A stretch of DNA of 64,000 bases from Rotaria sp. Silwood1. Lineage: Eukaryota > Rotifera > Eurotatoria > Philodinida > Philodinidae. A model generated the notes under the pieces. That model was not told where the DNA came from. It worked only from the letters and a program-made list of their open reading frames with translations, and did not search any database. The DNA is taken from contig CAJNOP010000514.1 of the NCBI GenBank assembly GCA_905250075.1, forward strand, positions 87,869 to 151,868, read 5' to 3'. Below are positions 43,458-52,947 of this stretch, piece by piece (position 1 is the stretch's first letter; each line of letters begins with the position of its first letter). Made by a program: the position numbers and the translations under genes.

Positions 43458-44680
43458 TCATGACAAACAGTATTTTGTATTGTGAGGTCAGAGTTCACTT
43501 TTTAGAATAGTTGACAGATGATATGAATAGTTTTCTGAAGGTCAAAATGACGTTGAAATCAAGGAATGATTGATCAGATCTTTAATTCAGATCATATCTT
43601 TCACGATCACTATCGGAGTCAATTGTTATGATATAAACTAGTCATCATCTTTTGTCCTCATGCTTCAGATTACTGGGTATTTGAAATTCGTCAAATGTTA
43701 TATGAAGATCATCATTAATAAGGCAATGGGTTTGTTTGATTTTTTCGAATTGAGTTAGAGCCTGACAACCGAAAATGAAGATAGTCTAGTACGGACTTCA
43801 ATGCAGAGGTAAAGCTTTTCTTTATGCAACAAATGAGAATGGAGAAATATTTTAGAATTATAGAGCATCGTTTGAACTATCAGTATGTGTTAAAATTTTG
43901 TTGTATAGACGCGTTTTTATATTTTTTAACTGTTATTTTATTGAAAATTTTCTTATTACTTTTTTTTCCTATCGAGTTTCTTATATTGATTTTCTTCATT
44001 ATTATTTTATTTTATTGTACAAATATTTTATTATTTTTTTGTTTTAATATATAAGCGTTTTTCTTATTAGTTATTTGTAAATGATAATAAATACATCTAT
44101 AGAATAAAACAAAACATAACGATAAAATTTTTTTAGAATAAAATAAAATAATCATGAGAAACATCGGTGTAACAATAAAAACACATGTATAAGAAAAAAA
44201 ATAATGAGAAAGTCGTCTATATAAAAAAAAATATAATAATAAAATGTCCATAAAACAATTATTGTAAAGGCATTTTTTAATGTGTTTTTATCAAATAAAA
44301 CTTAAAACTTGCGTTTTCGTAACCAATTCTAATATCAAATTATAACAGCAAAGGAAAACAGTAGTGTCAAACCTGAAAGTTGAATTCAATTGTCGAATCT
44401 CTATTTCGACTATTTAACTAGTACACTACTCAACTATCGGTTTTACATGGATGTTTTTTCTGGAAGTCATCTCCTCTATAACTTCTTTCGCCCGCATCCA
44501 TACCAGGTCGTGTAATGTGGGTGTATTTTTCTGTATGTTCCTTTTTTCCTCCCAGTCCCTTCTTCAAATAGCTGCATACTTGAGATTCAACCAGTCAATA
44601 AATGAATAGTTGAAGTAGGTTTTCAATAATTGAATTCAAGTTTTAGGTTTCACATATATGTGTAGATGTAGGTAGAGGCA
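43458..44680. other. Intergenic, extremely AT-rich part
   Basis: Low-complexity T-rich ORFs on both strands (43824-44251) have no domain signal. Confidence 0.4.
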
Positions 44681-44985
44681 CCATATTATATTACAGTCCG
44701 TCAGGCGGCTTCGTAACCTAACCCAGAGAGATCTGTTGTGTCTGTTATGGCGAAAGCAGCGTAGTACTCGAGAAGGCCTTTATGCTCGTAAGTTCCTGTC
44801 GTCATTATTGTACGTCATACCTACGTTCATTACCTTATGAGTCCAGCGCGGTTCGCTCTCTATGTACCTATTTCGGGTTTACAGCGTATCTCTTTGCTCG
44901 CGCGCACGTACGCGATAATAATCCGAGAAAAGCCAAAAAGCGAGATGAATAGTAGTCAGAACCAATTTATTGGGTAAGTAACAGA
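44680..44985. other. GC-rich islet downstream of the ART-TPR gene
   Basis: About 300 bp distinctly richer in G+C and CpG than its surroundings (GCGCGCACGTACGCG near 44900). The minus-strand AATAAA of the ART-TPR gene is at 44966-44971, about 30 nt past its stop. The rest is unexplained; a solo LTR or promoter-like CpG patch are possibilities, without firm support. Confidence 0.45.
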
Positions 44986-44997
44986 AAAAAAACAAGC

Positions 44998-47499
44998 TCA
45001 CAGCTTTTTTTTTATGGAGTTTATCTTATTTATCGTTGTTTCAATTGAAGGATGTGTTGGTGGAAGTGATTTTTGTTCGGTGGCAAGTGTCTTTTCTAAA
45101 TACGTTAAGGCTCTCGAGTAGTCACCCATGCCAGAATATGCCATACCGATGTTCTTGTAGGCGATAGCCAGTGAAGGATAATTTGGAGGCAAAGCTTTTT
45201 CGTTTATTTTAAGTGCTTTATTGTAAAACTCAAGTGCTTTCGAATAGTCACCCATGTTGTTATACGTAACACCAATGTTGTTGTAGGAAGTAGCTAAATC
45301 GGGATGATTCGGGGGCAGAGACTTTTTCGTGATTTCTAGATCTTTGTTGTAGAACGTAAGTGCTTTCAAGTAGTCACCCATGCCAGAATACGCCATACCG
45401 ATGTTGCTGTAGGAAGCAGCTAATGAGGGATGATTTGGACGTAGAGTTTTTTCTTTAATTTTAAGTGCTTTGTCGTAAAACTCAAGTGCTTTCGAATAGT
45501 CACCCATGTTTTTATACGTAACACCAATGTTGTTGTAGGAAATAGCCAATGAGGGATGATTCGGAGGTAGAGTTTTTTCTTTAATTTTAAGCGCTTTATC
45601 GTAAAAATGAAGTGCTTTCGAATACTCATCCATGCTGTCATGCGTAGCACTAATGTTGCTGTAGGATTTAGCCAAATCGGGATGATTTGGAGGCAAAGTT
45701 TTTTCGTATATTTTAAGTGCTTTATAGTAGAACTCAAGTGCTTTCGAGTAATCACCCATGTTTTCATATGTAACACCGATGTTGTTGTAAGAAGTAGCCG
45801 AATCGAGATGATTTGGAGGTACAGCTTTTTCGTGTATTTTAAGTGCTTTGTCATAAAACTCAAGTGCTTTCGAGTAGTCACCCATGTCGGCATACGTTAG
45901 ACCGATATTAGTGTAGGTAGGAGCCAATGAAGGATGATCTTCTTGGAGAGTTTTTCGCTCGATTTCGAGTGTTTTTTCATCAAATGAAGCTGCTTCTTTG
46001 TATTTCCCTTGGTCACGTTTTAAGCATCCAAGCTGGTGATAAATATATGCTCTATCACTGTCGCTAGAATCGTTCTTGAGTAATCCGTTGTAAAGTTCTT
46101 CAGCTTGATTGAAGTCACCCATTTTGAGCATCAATTTACCCATTCGATACCATCCAGTTCCATCAATCTCTTCTCGTATCCGTTTGGTGAGAGCAGCCAG
46201 TTGTGGATCATTGACGTCTGTGAGAGTCAATTGTACTTCCCATAGATAACGATTGTTGGCCGTCTGTTGAATTTCGCCAACACGAAAGACAGTGTGCATT
46301 GAAAAGAGAATTTCTTGTTCCTCTGAAAAATTACTGCAATCATTGATAAGGGCGAATGGAGTACTTGAAGTCGAAATTTTACTAGGATTAATTGTCATTT
46401 TAAAGAGAACACCCACGATGTCTTTGTCTTTGTGCGATGTAGATGGAGCAAATGCCAGAGCTACGTGTTTATCTTTACTGGTAGACAAGAAATTATTGAA
46501 TGATAGAAGTCCACCTTTTGTATCCAGTAGATGCTCGAAGTCTTGTTTGGAAAATCCTTGACCGCGATAAACGATAAATTGTTTTTTATTCGCACCCGAT
46601 TGTTCCTGTTGTAACTGTTGCAGTTGTCGATGCAGGTTTCGGATAAAAAAACCCATTTTGATCATGGCTTCCGTATCAAGTGATCGCAAGGCACAGTTAA
46701 GCATTTTGTACAAGAAAATACCACAGGTATACAACCAGACTGGTGATTTCAGGTAGTATTGGTCCTGAAAATTTTTCAATTCAGATTCTGAGACATTTTG
46801 TTGTCGACAATAAGCTACTAGATCTTCTAACGGTTTTGCATCATCTTCATCGATTTCTAAGATGATTTCCTTGAATAACAAGGAGTACATATAAGATGGT
46901 TCCAATTGATCGAGATTTTGTTGATTCGATGCTGTTGTTGGTATCATTCGCTTCGGAACAAAGCTCATCGGGATTGTGTTATGATCACATCGGCGAGCAA
47001 CTTGTTTTAACGATTCACATATTGGTTCTATTGAAGTGAATATACCTTCAATCTTTGACCAATTTTTGACCCATGCCTTGTGTCGAGATTCGTTGCTACA
47101 GAAGATATAAATAGTATGTAATTGTGACATATCATGAATTTGTGGCACCAGATGTTGACCTACGGTACCGGAAGAAATGATGAGAATTTTTTCGTCTTTC
47201 ATGTCATTAAGACATTTGATACATTGTGTCGGTTCGGTACAGAGTGTGACTTCATTGACTACACTACGCAGTCGCGCGAGTGTATTTTGACAATCTGGAT
47301 TTGTTTCATCAATACTACCATCGATCCAGATGAGCAAATAATTTTGAACCATACGTCGTCTTGGTTGAATAATATTTAATGTTGTTGTTGATTTGGAAGC
47401 TGTTTTCTTGGATTGTTCTTCATCCATATTGAATGTAATTTTTGTTGATCTATCGAGTATTGTGATCAATAATAGATTCTTTGTTCGAACAGAAATCAC
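44998..47499 (-). CDS. ADP-ribosyltransferase (ART) domain protein with kinesin-light-chain-type TPR repeats, up to 833 aa
   Basis: Single-exon ORF. The more likely start is the second Met (47427; MDEEQSKK), giving 809 aa. After a ~250-residue N-terminal region comes an arginine-specific ART fold with the complete R-S-E signature: Arg312 in VYRGQGF, Ser339 in FNNFLSTS, and EQE at 394-396 in EEQEILF, so activity is plausible. Such enzymes move ADP-ribose from NAD+ to arginine. Residues ~450-820 hold about nine TPRs, most of 42 residues (YxNIGxxYxxMGDYSKALEFYDKAL...PPNHP), a protein-binding scaffold. No signal peptide or membrane span is seen, so a cytosolic site is likely. This domain pair is common in bdelloid genomes. 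The repeats are very similar at DNA level (126-bp period). Confidence 0.9.
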   Translation of the reverse strand: MISVRTKNLLLITILDRSTKITFNMDEEQSKKTASKSTTTLNIIQPRRRMVQNYLLIWIDGSIDETNPDCQNTLARLRSVVNEVTLCTEPTQCIKCLNDMKDEKILIISSGTVGQHLVPQIHDMSQLHTIYIFCSNESRHKAWVKNWSKIEGIFTSIEPICESLKQVARRCDHNTIPMSFVPKRMIPTTASNQQNLDQLEPSYMYSLLFKEIILEIDEDDAKPLEDLVAYCRQQNVSESELKNFQDQYYLKSPVWLYTCGIFLYKMLNCALRSLDTEAMIKMGFFIRNLHRQLQQLQQEQSGANKKQFIVYRGQGFSKQDFEHLLDTKGGLLSFNNFLSTSKDKHVALAFAPSTSHKDKDIVGVLFKMTINPSKISTSSTPFALINDCSNFSEEQEILFSMHTVFRVGEIQQTANNRYLWEVQLTLTDVNDPQLAALTKRIREEIDGTGWYRMGKLMLKMGDFNQAEELYNGLLKNDSSDSDRAYIYHQLGCLKRDQGKYKEAASFDEKTLEIERKTLQEDHPSLAPTYTNIGLTYADMGDYSKALEFYDKALKIHEKAVPPNHLDSATSYNNIGVTYENMGDYSKALEFYYKALKIYEKTLPPNHPDLAKSYSNISATHDSMDEYSKALHFYDKALKIKEKTLPPNHPSLAISYNNIGVTYKNMGDYSKALEFYDKALKIKEKTLRPNHPSLAASYSNIGMAYSGMGDYLKALTFYNKDLEITKKSLPPNHPDLATSYNNIGVTYNNMGDYSKALEFYNKALKINEKALPPNYPSLAIAYKNIGMAYSGMGDYSRALTYLEKTLATEQKSLPPTHPSIETTINKINSIKKKL
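45040..45960 (-). repeat. 126-bp coding tandem repeats (TPR units)
   Basis: About seven near-identical 126-bp units within the ART-TPR gene, for example recurring AAGTGCTTTCGAATAGTCAC on the plus strand. High similarity implies recent unit duplication or conversion. Confidence 0.85.
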
Positions 47500-47771
47500 T
47501 TTTTTGTATTAATAGAATTGATACACGCTATTTACTCTCTTGATTATTCTACGACGTCAAATGCGAGTGTTTTTTTTAGTTGACGCTCAACGACGAATTC
47601 CGATTGATTTCACGTGAAAATATGGTTATCTACAACAAATGAAAGAGAAAAGCCCAACAATGTCATTTTTTTACGGTTAATCCTTCTAACTTCCGCTTGC
47701 TCTTTATTTTCATATTAATAATTGATTGTGCCATGGTGGCATTGACTAAAAATAAGAGAAAAATATAAGCG

Positions 47772-48167
47772 GATGCCTAGTCTGGCCGGAAGCCCCAATT
47801 CATTTTCTGTCGCATAGCTCTTTTATATTATGTCAGAAAAAATTAATTTCTTTATCAATTATAGTACTTGCAAAATGCAGATAATCTGTCATTGTTTAGC
47901 TTCTATATTGTTTTCCAAACCAAAATTATCCAACGTCTTTCAAAAAAACTGTTCGACTGTGTCGCAACATTTTGAAAAGATGCTCATTTACAGTTTTTTG
48001 AAACACGTTGGATAGTTTTGGTTTGGAAAACAATATAGAAGCTAAACAATGACAGATTATCTGCATTTTGCGAGTACTATAATTGATAAAGAAATTAGTT
48101 TTTTCTGACATACTATAGAAGATGTGCGACAGAAAATAAATTGGGGCTTTCAGCCAGACTGGGCATC
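47772..48167. mobile_element. Foldback element, 396 bp, ~180 bp inverted repeats
   Basis: Arms 47772-47951 and 47991-48167 are inverted copies with few mismatches; the outer ends are GATGCCYAGTCTGGC. The loop is about 40 bp. Two overlapping ORFs on opposite strands share their first ~40 residues, which only reflects the inverted repeat. It lies 270 bp upstream of the longest ART-TPR ORF. Confidence 0.9.
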
Positions 48168-49250
48168 TCCATAATTTCAGAGAAAAAAAAAAGAGTTATC
48201 AGGTTACGACGTCTATCACATCTGTTAAACATATGTCATAGACGTACACATAGAAGTATAAACAAGAAAAGAAATTAGAGATATTGGAACGCCAAAGCTG
48301 TAAGCATACGATGCATGAACATTAAGATCGAGTAAAATAAATAATAGACATACACTTCTTACAGTTGAAGCACTACAAATTCATGTTGGTGTAATGAAAT
48401 ATTTATATGTAAATACATTCAGTAATATAATTGCATTGTTAAAATACTCATGTTATTTACATAGGATATTCGCAAATTCTAACCAATCCATTCTGTTATT
48501 ATGTATGAATGAGATAATACATGAGATTCAATTCAAAATCTAATAAATGAGAATAAATGTAGTAGTTTTTTATGATAAATCTTTTATTCATATGGAAATT
48601 TTCGATCTTATGCGATATTTAATGAAACATGTCTTATGTTATTAATAGAGGATGGTATTACTACATAATGTTATTACATTGTGTTGACCTTCAACTGATA
48701 CATCGCTGTCTCCTTGTTTCAGCTCATAATCTATGCAGTTTGTCTAAGGAAGATTCATTAGAACTTTACGTTAAACCCAATATTCAAAGAAGATTAAAAA
48801 CATATGCACACAATGATGCTTGGTCTTTCACTCTTCTATAATGACATTTTTATTTGGGATGACTTTCACAAAAGATAGAAGGATCACCTTGGCCAGTTTT
48901 TTCATACTAATCGAGTACAACAATTGAAAGAAAAGCATGAATCGCTTCTCCTAAAATGGATATCATTTATTGAATTAAACTAATGATGTGCAAAGAGTAT
49001 CACATATAATTACTCTATATCTTTCTTCCTCTCATTCTTTCTCCTTTTTATTTATTTATTTTTGTTTCGTTGCTTTATTTTTTTTCTGGCCTTGAAAGCA
49101 TACGTATATTCTGTTTCGCTGTCGTTTTTCTCTGCTCTTTTCCCTCTCGTTTTGCTTCATGTCTTTTTTGGTACCCTTTCTTTTTCATTATATTCTCCTC
49201 TTCTTTCTCCTTCTTCATTTTTTTTCTATCTTCATTTCGTGTCTCCTTGA
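48168..49250. other. Intergenic, nothing recognised
   Basis: AT-rich, then a pyrimidine-rich tract (49020-49245) producing overlapping spurious ORFs. Confidence 0.4.
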
Positions 49251-49890
49251 TTGCGGGCAATTTTTCTTAATTGGAGGAAAAATATGTCCGCAAAGTAGAA
49301 TCAGGGGGTATAGACGAAAATGACCGCATTTTGAAAATTGTCCGCAAAGCAGAATCGAGGCAGAGAATGAAAATGTCCGCATTATAGAATCAAAAAAAAA
49401 GCAGAAATAGTAAGAAAATTAGTACAGACAAATCGATTCTATCGACGCTAATCAGTAATGATTCGATTAGAACAGGAACACGCACAACAACGAACAACTC
49501 GTCCAAAAAGGTTAACTTCAGTTAATAATGAAAATATTTTAGTACAAGCAACAAAAGATTATTTAAATGGTCTACTAGATTTAGATGATTATCAAAAAAG
49601 ACTACGTTCTCTTTGTTACCGATACATTCACATATTTGATACATCTGACAAAGATGACGAAGATTATGAACCAAAGCATAGTTGAATGTTGAATCATCTC
49701 GTACTACTTGTATCTTTCTCTTTCCTCACATAATAAATTTTTTCTTGATTCTATAATGCGGACATTTTCATTCTGTGCCTCGATTCTGCTTTGCGGACAA
49801 TTTTCAAAATGCGGTCATTTTTGTCTATACCCCCTGATTCTGCTTTGCGGACATTTTACCTTAATTGGTTAAAAAAAGTGTCCGCATTGT
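49251..49890. mobile_element. Inverted-repeat element carrying a 75-aa ORF
   Basis: Arms 49251-49399 and 49736-49890 are near-perfect inverted copies over at least 115 bp, made of alternating TGTCCGCA-type and AGAATC motifs (GTCCGCAAAGCAGAATC, GACCGCATTTTGAAAATTG). The outer ~25 bp are more diverged. The small ORF 49458-49685 sits alone between the arms. Target duplications could not be fixed (TTAATTGG near both inner ends may be chance). Confidence 0.85.
49458..49685 (+). CDS. Small unknown protein, 75 aa, inside an inverted-repeat element
   Basis: Begins MIRLEQEHAQQRTTRPKRL, with a basic N-terminal third (QQRTTRPKRL), a middle likely to be helical (ILVQATKDYLNGLLDLDDYQ), then KRLRSLCYRYIHIF and an acidic tail (DTSDKDDEDYEP). 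Its composition is balanced, unlike the spurious low-complexity ORFs around. It is the only ORF between two ~150 bp inverted repeats. The charge layout could suit a small DNA- or protein-binding factor, but no family is recognised. An in-frame stop closes it 50 bp before the right arm. Confidence 0.5.
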   Translation: MIRLEQEHAQQRTTRPKRLTSVNNENILVQATKDYLNGLLDLDDYQKRLRSLCYRYIHIFDTSDKDDEDYEPKHS

Positions 49891-50142
49891 AGCTGTAGCC
49901 CTTCATTTTACGCTCTTAACCCCAATCCCAGCTGAGTAAATATTCGATACAAATATGATGCTAGTAATAATTAAAATCATCGTATTTATGTTGTTGCTGA
50001 GTGCTTAAGTATTTATTATTTCTCCCTATATTACCATGTAAGCATCTCCAAGTATTACATTTAAATGCACAATAAAAAGAAAGTATATTATTACATTAAA
50101 TTATCTTGAAATACATTCGCATAGATTTATATGATAATATCA

Positions 50143-52532
50143 ATCATGTTTAGAGATGTATCGAGACCGATAGTCTCGGTCAGTCTCGGTATCAGTATTA
50201 GTTTCAAAGAACCGTTTCTTGAAAAACCTAAGCATCTCGAAGAGTATATTTGTACAATTTTCATTGAGCAAAAATTAGTTCTTTTTTATTGTAATCACAT
50301 TTTGAAACAGTATGTACTACTGTCACATATTCCTAATGACCTTCTTATTTGAATTTATTTTGTTCTATCTCAATCTAAACCTTGATCTATCTTGGTTTTA
50401 ATATCAGTTTTGAAAGTTTGAATTGTAAAAACAATTATTATTCATATTCAATTGATAGAATATTATTTTCACTTAAACATCACTATGAAGAAGGAATATT
50501 CGCATCGAACGATGAGTTCCGACTCTTGATCACATATGTAAAATATTGATTATGCATCAATAATAGTATTACTTTTGATTTTAAGAGTGAGATTGACTAT
50601 TTCCTTTCACCATACTTCTTTTTATTAATGAATATCATTCAATTACGAGTGAAAATCGAAAAATGATTACAGAGAAAGAAAATAGGTCGATTTGTTGACA
50701 GTTTTGTTATATACAAAAAAAAAAATTTAATAGATGAATACTTAAAAAGAATATAGTTATACACTTTCGGCAACGATAAACATAATCAAGAAACACGAAA
50801 TGACAAGAAATTTTCTAAGAGGAAAGAAAAATAACAATTTATCACTAATTGTGTCTCACATTTCATAACTGTTCATTAACATCGAAATAGTGTAAGTTGG
50901 AAAGAAAATACGTTTATTCCTTGCTGTAGTGAATTTTTTTCTCACACCTACTTTTTCTTATGCATTCGAAAACAATTTCGAAAGTCAATTAAAAAGAAAA
51001 AGATAAAATAACCAAAGGATTAAAAAGCGAAGCTCAATATATTGACAACATTTTTGAATGAAAAAGTTGTAACATTCACAACTTGACAACAAGTCATTCA
51101 GCTTTCATCATCAAATTCTAAAAATACAACAGTCACGACAACAAATATGGACGCAGCACAAGTTCAAAATCAATCAAGTAACCAGACACAGCAAGAAGCC
51201 GATGCTTTACCTGTGAAATCAGAAATATTGAATTATGCCACCAAGTTACAGAACGTTAAAACTAAATGCAATAGCTGTAATCGTGAGATTACATCCAAAG
51301 ATCATTCTACGTCTAGTCTATGTCGGCATTTACGCCGTTGTATGAATGTCTCAAAATATTCTATAAGTGGTAGTAATATTTCCAACTGAAAAACTTAAAT
51401 TTTTATTAACGTTGAATCGAAAACATCTTATAGTAGCATGTAAATCACGCACATCTGAATCTGCATTTAGTGTAGCTTGGTATGTTGGACGAAAAAAAGA
51501 TGTAGATTGACTCCTGAAAATCTTAGTACGTTACTTTTTCTAAAGGATAAAGCTATAGACAGCATTTAGTTTTAAAGATAAGACTTAGTATGAATTTCAG
51601 AAGTTCTTTGTATTTTTTTTTACTCTTCATAAGATGTATTGCTTTTTTCTATGTATATTCTCTGTTACAATTGGGAATTTTCTTATTTCTTATTGAAATG
51701 TTAAAAAAGTATGTATCATGGTAATCATGTATTATTACTTCTCACATACTATCTGTACTTTCTTATAATAGGTAATAAACTATGAAATAAAATATTTGCT
51801 TCTCTAGTGCAAATAACAATCTTGGAACTTCATACTACCTGCGCCTAAGTTGACAATGACTAAATATATTAGATTTGAGAAAACAGTTTGCGTATTAGGC
51901 TTGGTTGGCAAACGTGGGAAAATCATAAAAAAAATGAATTCTGATCACTAGTTCCATGCAAACGTGCACCTAGATCAAGAGATTGCTGTGAAAGATAAGT
52001 ATTTTTCTTCATGAAGAGGTGCCAAAATTATACGAAAGTTGTATTGTGAACCATCGCGCTTACCTGCATATAACTGTGTCTAACTAGATAGATCAATAAA
52101 AGCAACAATGTCCAAATTTGATTCAGTCTCAGAGAGAAAACTGCAAAAGTAATAATTTCGTCTGTGAGTAAACTAAACTTGGACATTTTTTGCTCCAATC
52201 GACGTGTCTAGTCGTACACACAGTTAAATGAAGTTAAGCGAAATAGTTCACCATAGAATTTTCGTAGTCTCGGTGCCTCTTCCGAGAGAGAAATGTTTAG
52301 TTCTGACAGCTATTCCTTTATTACAGTATATGTATAGTTCTCTGTAAAAACAGGACTAATAAAAGTCCTCTGAGAGCAGCATCAACGGCCAGAGGTTAAT
52401 ACTAAATCCAAGACCACGCTTGTCTATGGTAAAAATCGAGATCAAGGGTGATTATAATTGAGGCCGAAATTCATCGATAGTAAGGCCGAAACTGGTCGAG
52501 AGGCTCGGTCTCTGTACATTCCTATTCATGGT
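50143..52532. mobile_element. hAT transposon, internally deleted, about 2.37 kb
   Basis: The element is 50151-52524. End repeats: left TAGAGATGTATCGAGACCGA, right (inverted) TAGGAATGTACAGAGACCGA, 16 of 20 identical. The flanks ATCATGTT (50143) and TTCATGGT (52525) match in 6 of 8, read as a decayed target duplication. CTCGGT/GAGACC motifs recur subterminally. It holds the transposase remnant at 51147-51569. Confidence 0.7.
51147..51569 (+). pseudogene. hAT transposase remnant: BED zinc finger joined to dimerisation domain
   Basis: The 80-codon ORF begins MDAAQVQNQSSNQTQ and contains a BED-type finger, CNSCNREITS...SSLCRHLRRC (Cys-x2-Cys, His-x3-Cys), the DNA-binding end of hAT transposases. 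Only ~50 bp after its stop, the frame reads CKSRTSESAFSVAWYVGRKK, then after one base shift in an A7 run RCRLTPENLSTLLFLKDK: the C-terminal hAT dimerisation motif (SxxSExxFSxAGxxxxxRRxRLxxxxxxxLLFLK). The whole catalytic RNase H core (~400 residues) is missing. It is non-functional as an enzyme; the finger ORF on its own is intact and could still be expressed. Confidence 0.8.
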
Positions 52533-52947
52533 GCCTATGCTTATGCTATTATTGTTTATGTTGTTATTACTTTTGATATTATTAAAACTATATAATTTTT
52601 CTCTCTATTTGTTTTGTATGTTTTTTTTGTCTTGGAACATTTCGCTTAAAAGTTTCGTGGTATTCGGTTGAAAATGATCGTATAATGATCGAAGATTCTT
52701 TTAGTATTATTATTACAGTAAAACACATATTTAACCGTCCTGTTATTCTATGCTCTAGGAGATAATCTCTAGAGAAAGTGTTTTCTTTAAATTTCATTGA
52801 TTTATACCAAGTCTTATCAGGAGATGTAGCAATTAGATATGGTATCTAGGTGTTTTGACAGCACTAAAATTCTTCTACATTCTTCAAATGTACTGAAAAC
52901 TTTTGCGAACAGATTAAAACATAGTCATGGAAGGAGTTTGGGTTTTA

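Noticed and set aside
45040..45960. CRISPR-like regular repeats
   Set aside because: The 126-bp period is the coding TPR unit of a eukaryotic protein; there are no spacers.
47830..48111. Two opposite ORFs with the same first ~40 residues
   Set aside because: They arise from the inverted arms of the foldback element.
49062..49270. Overlapping ORFs on both strands in a pyrimidine tract
   Set aside because: Low-complexity Phe/Ser or Lys/Glu composition; mirror images of the same tract.
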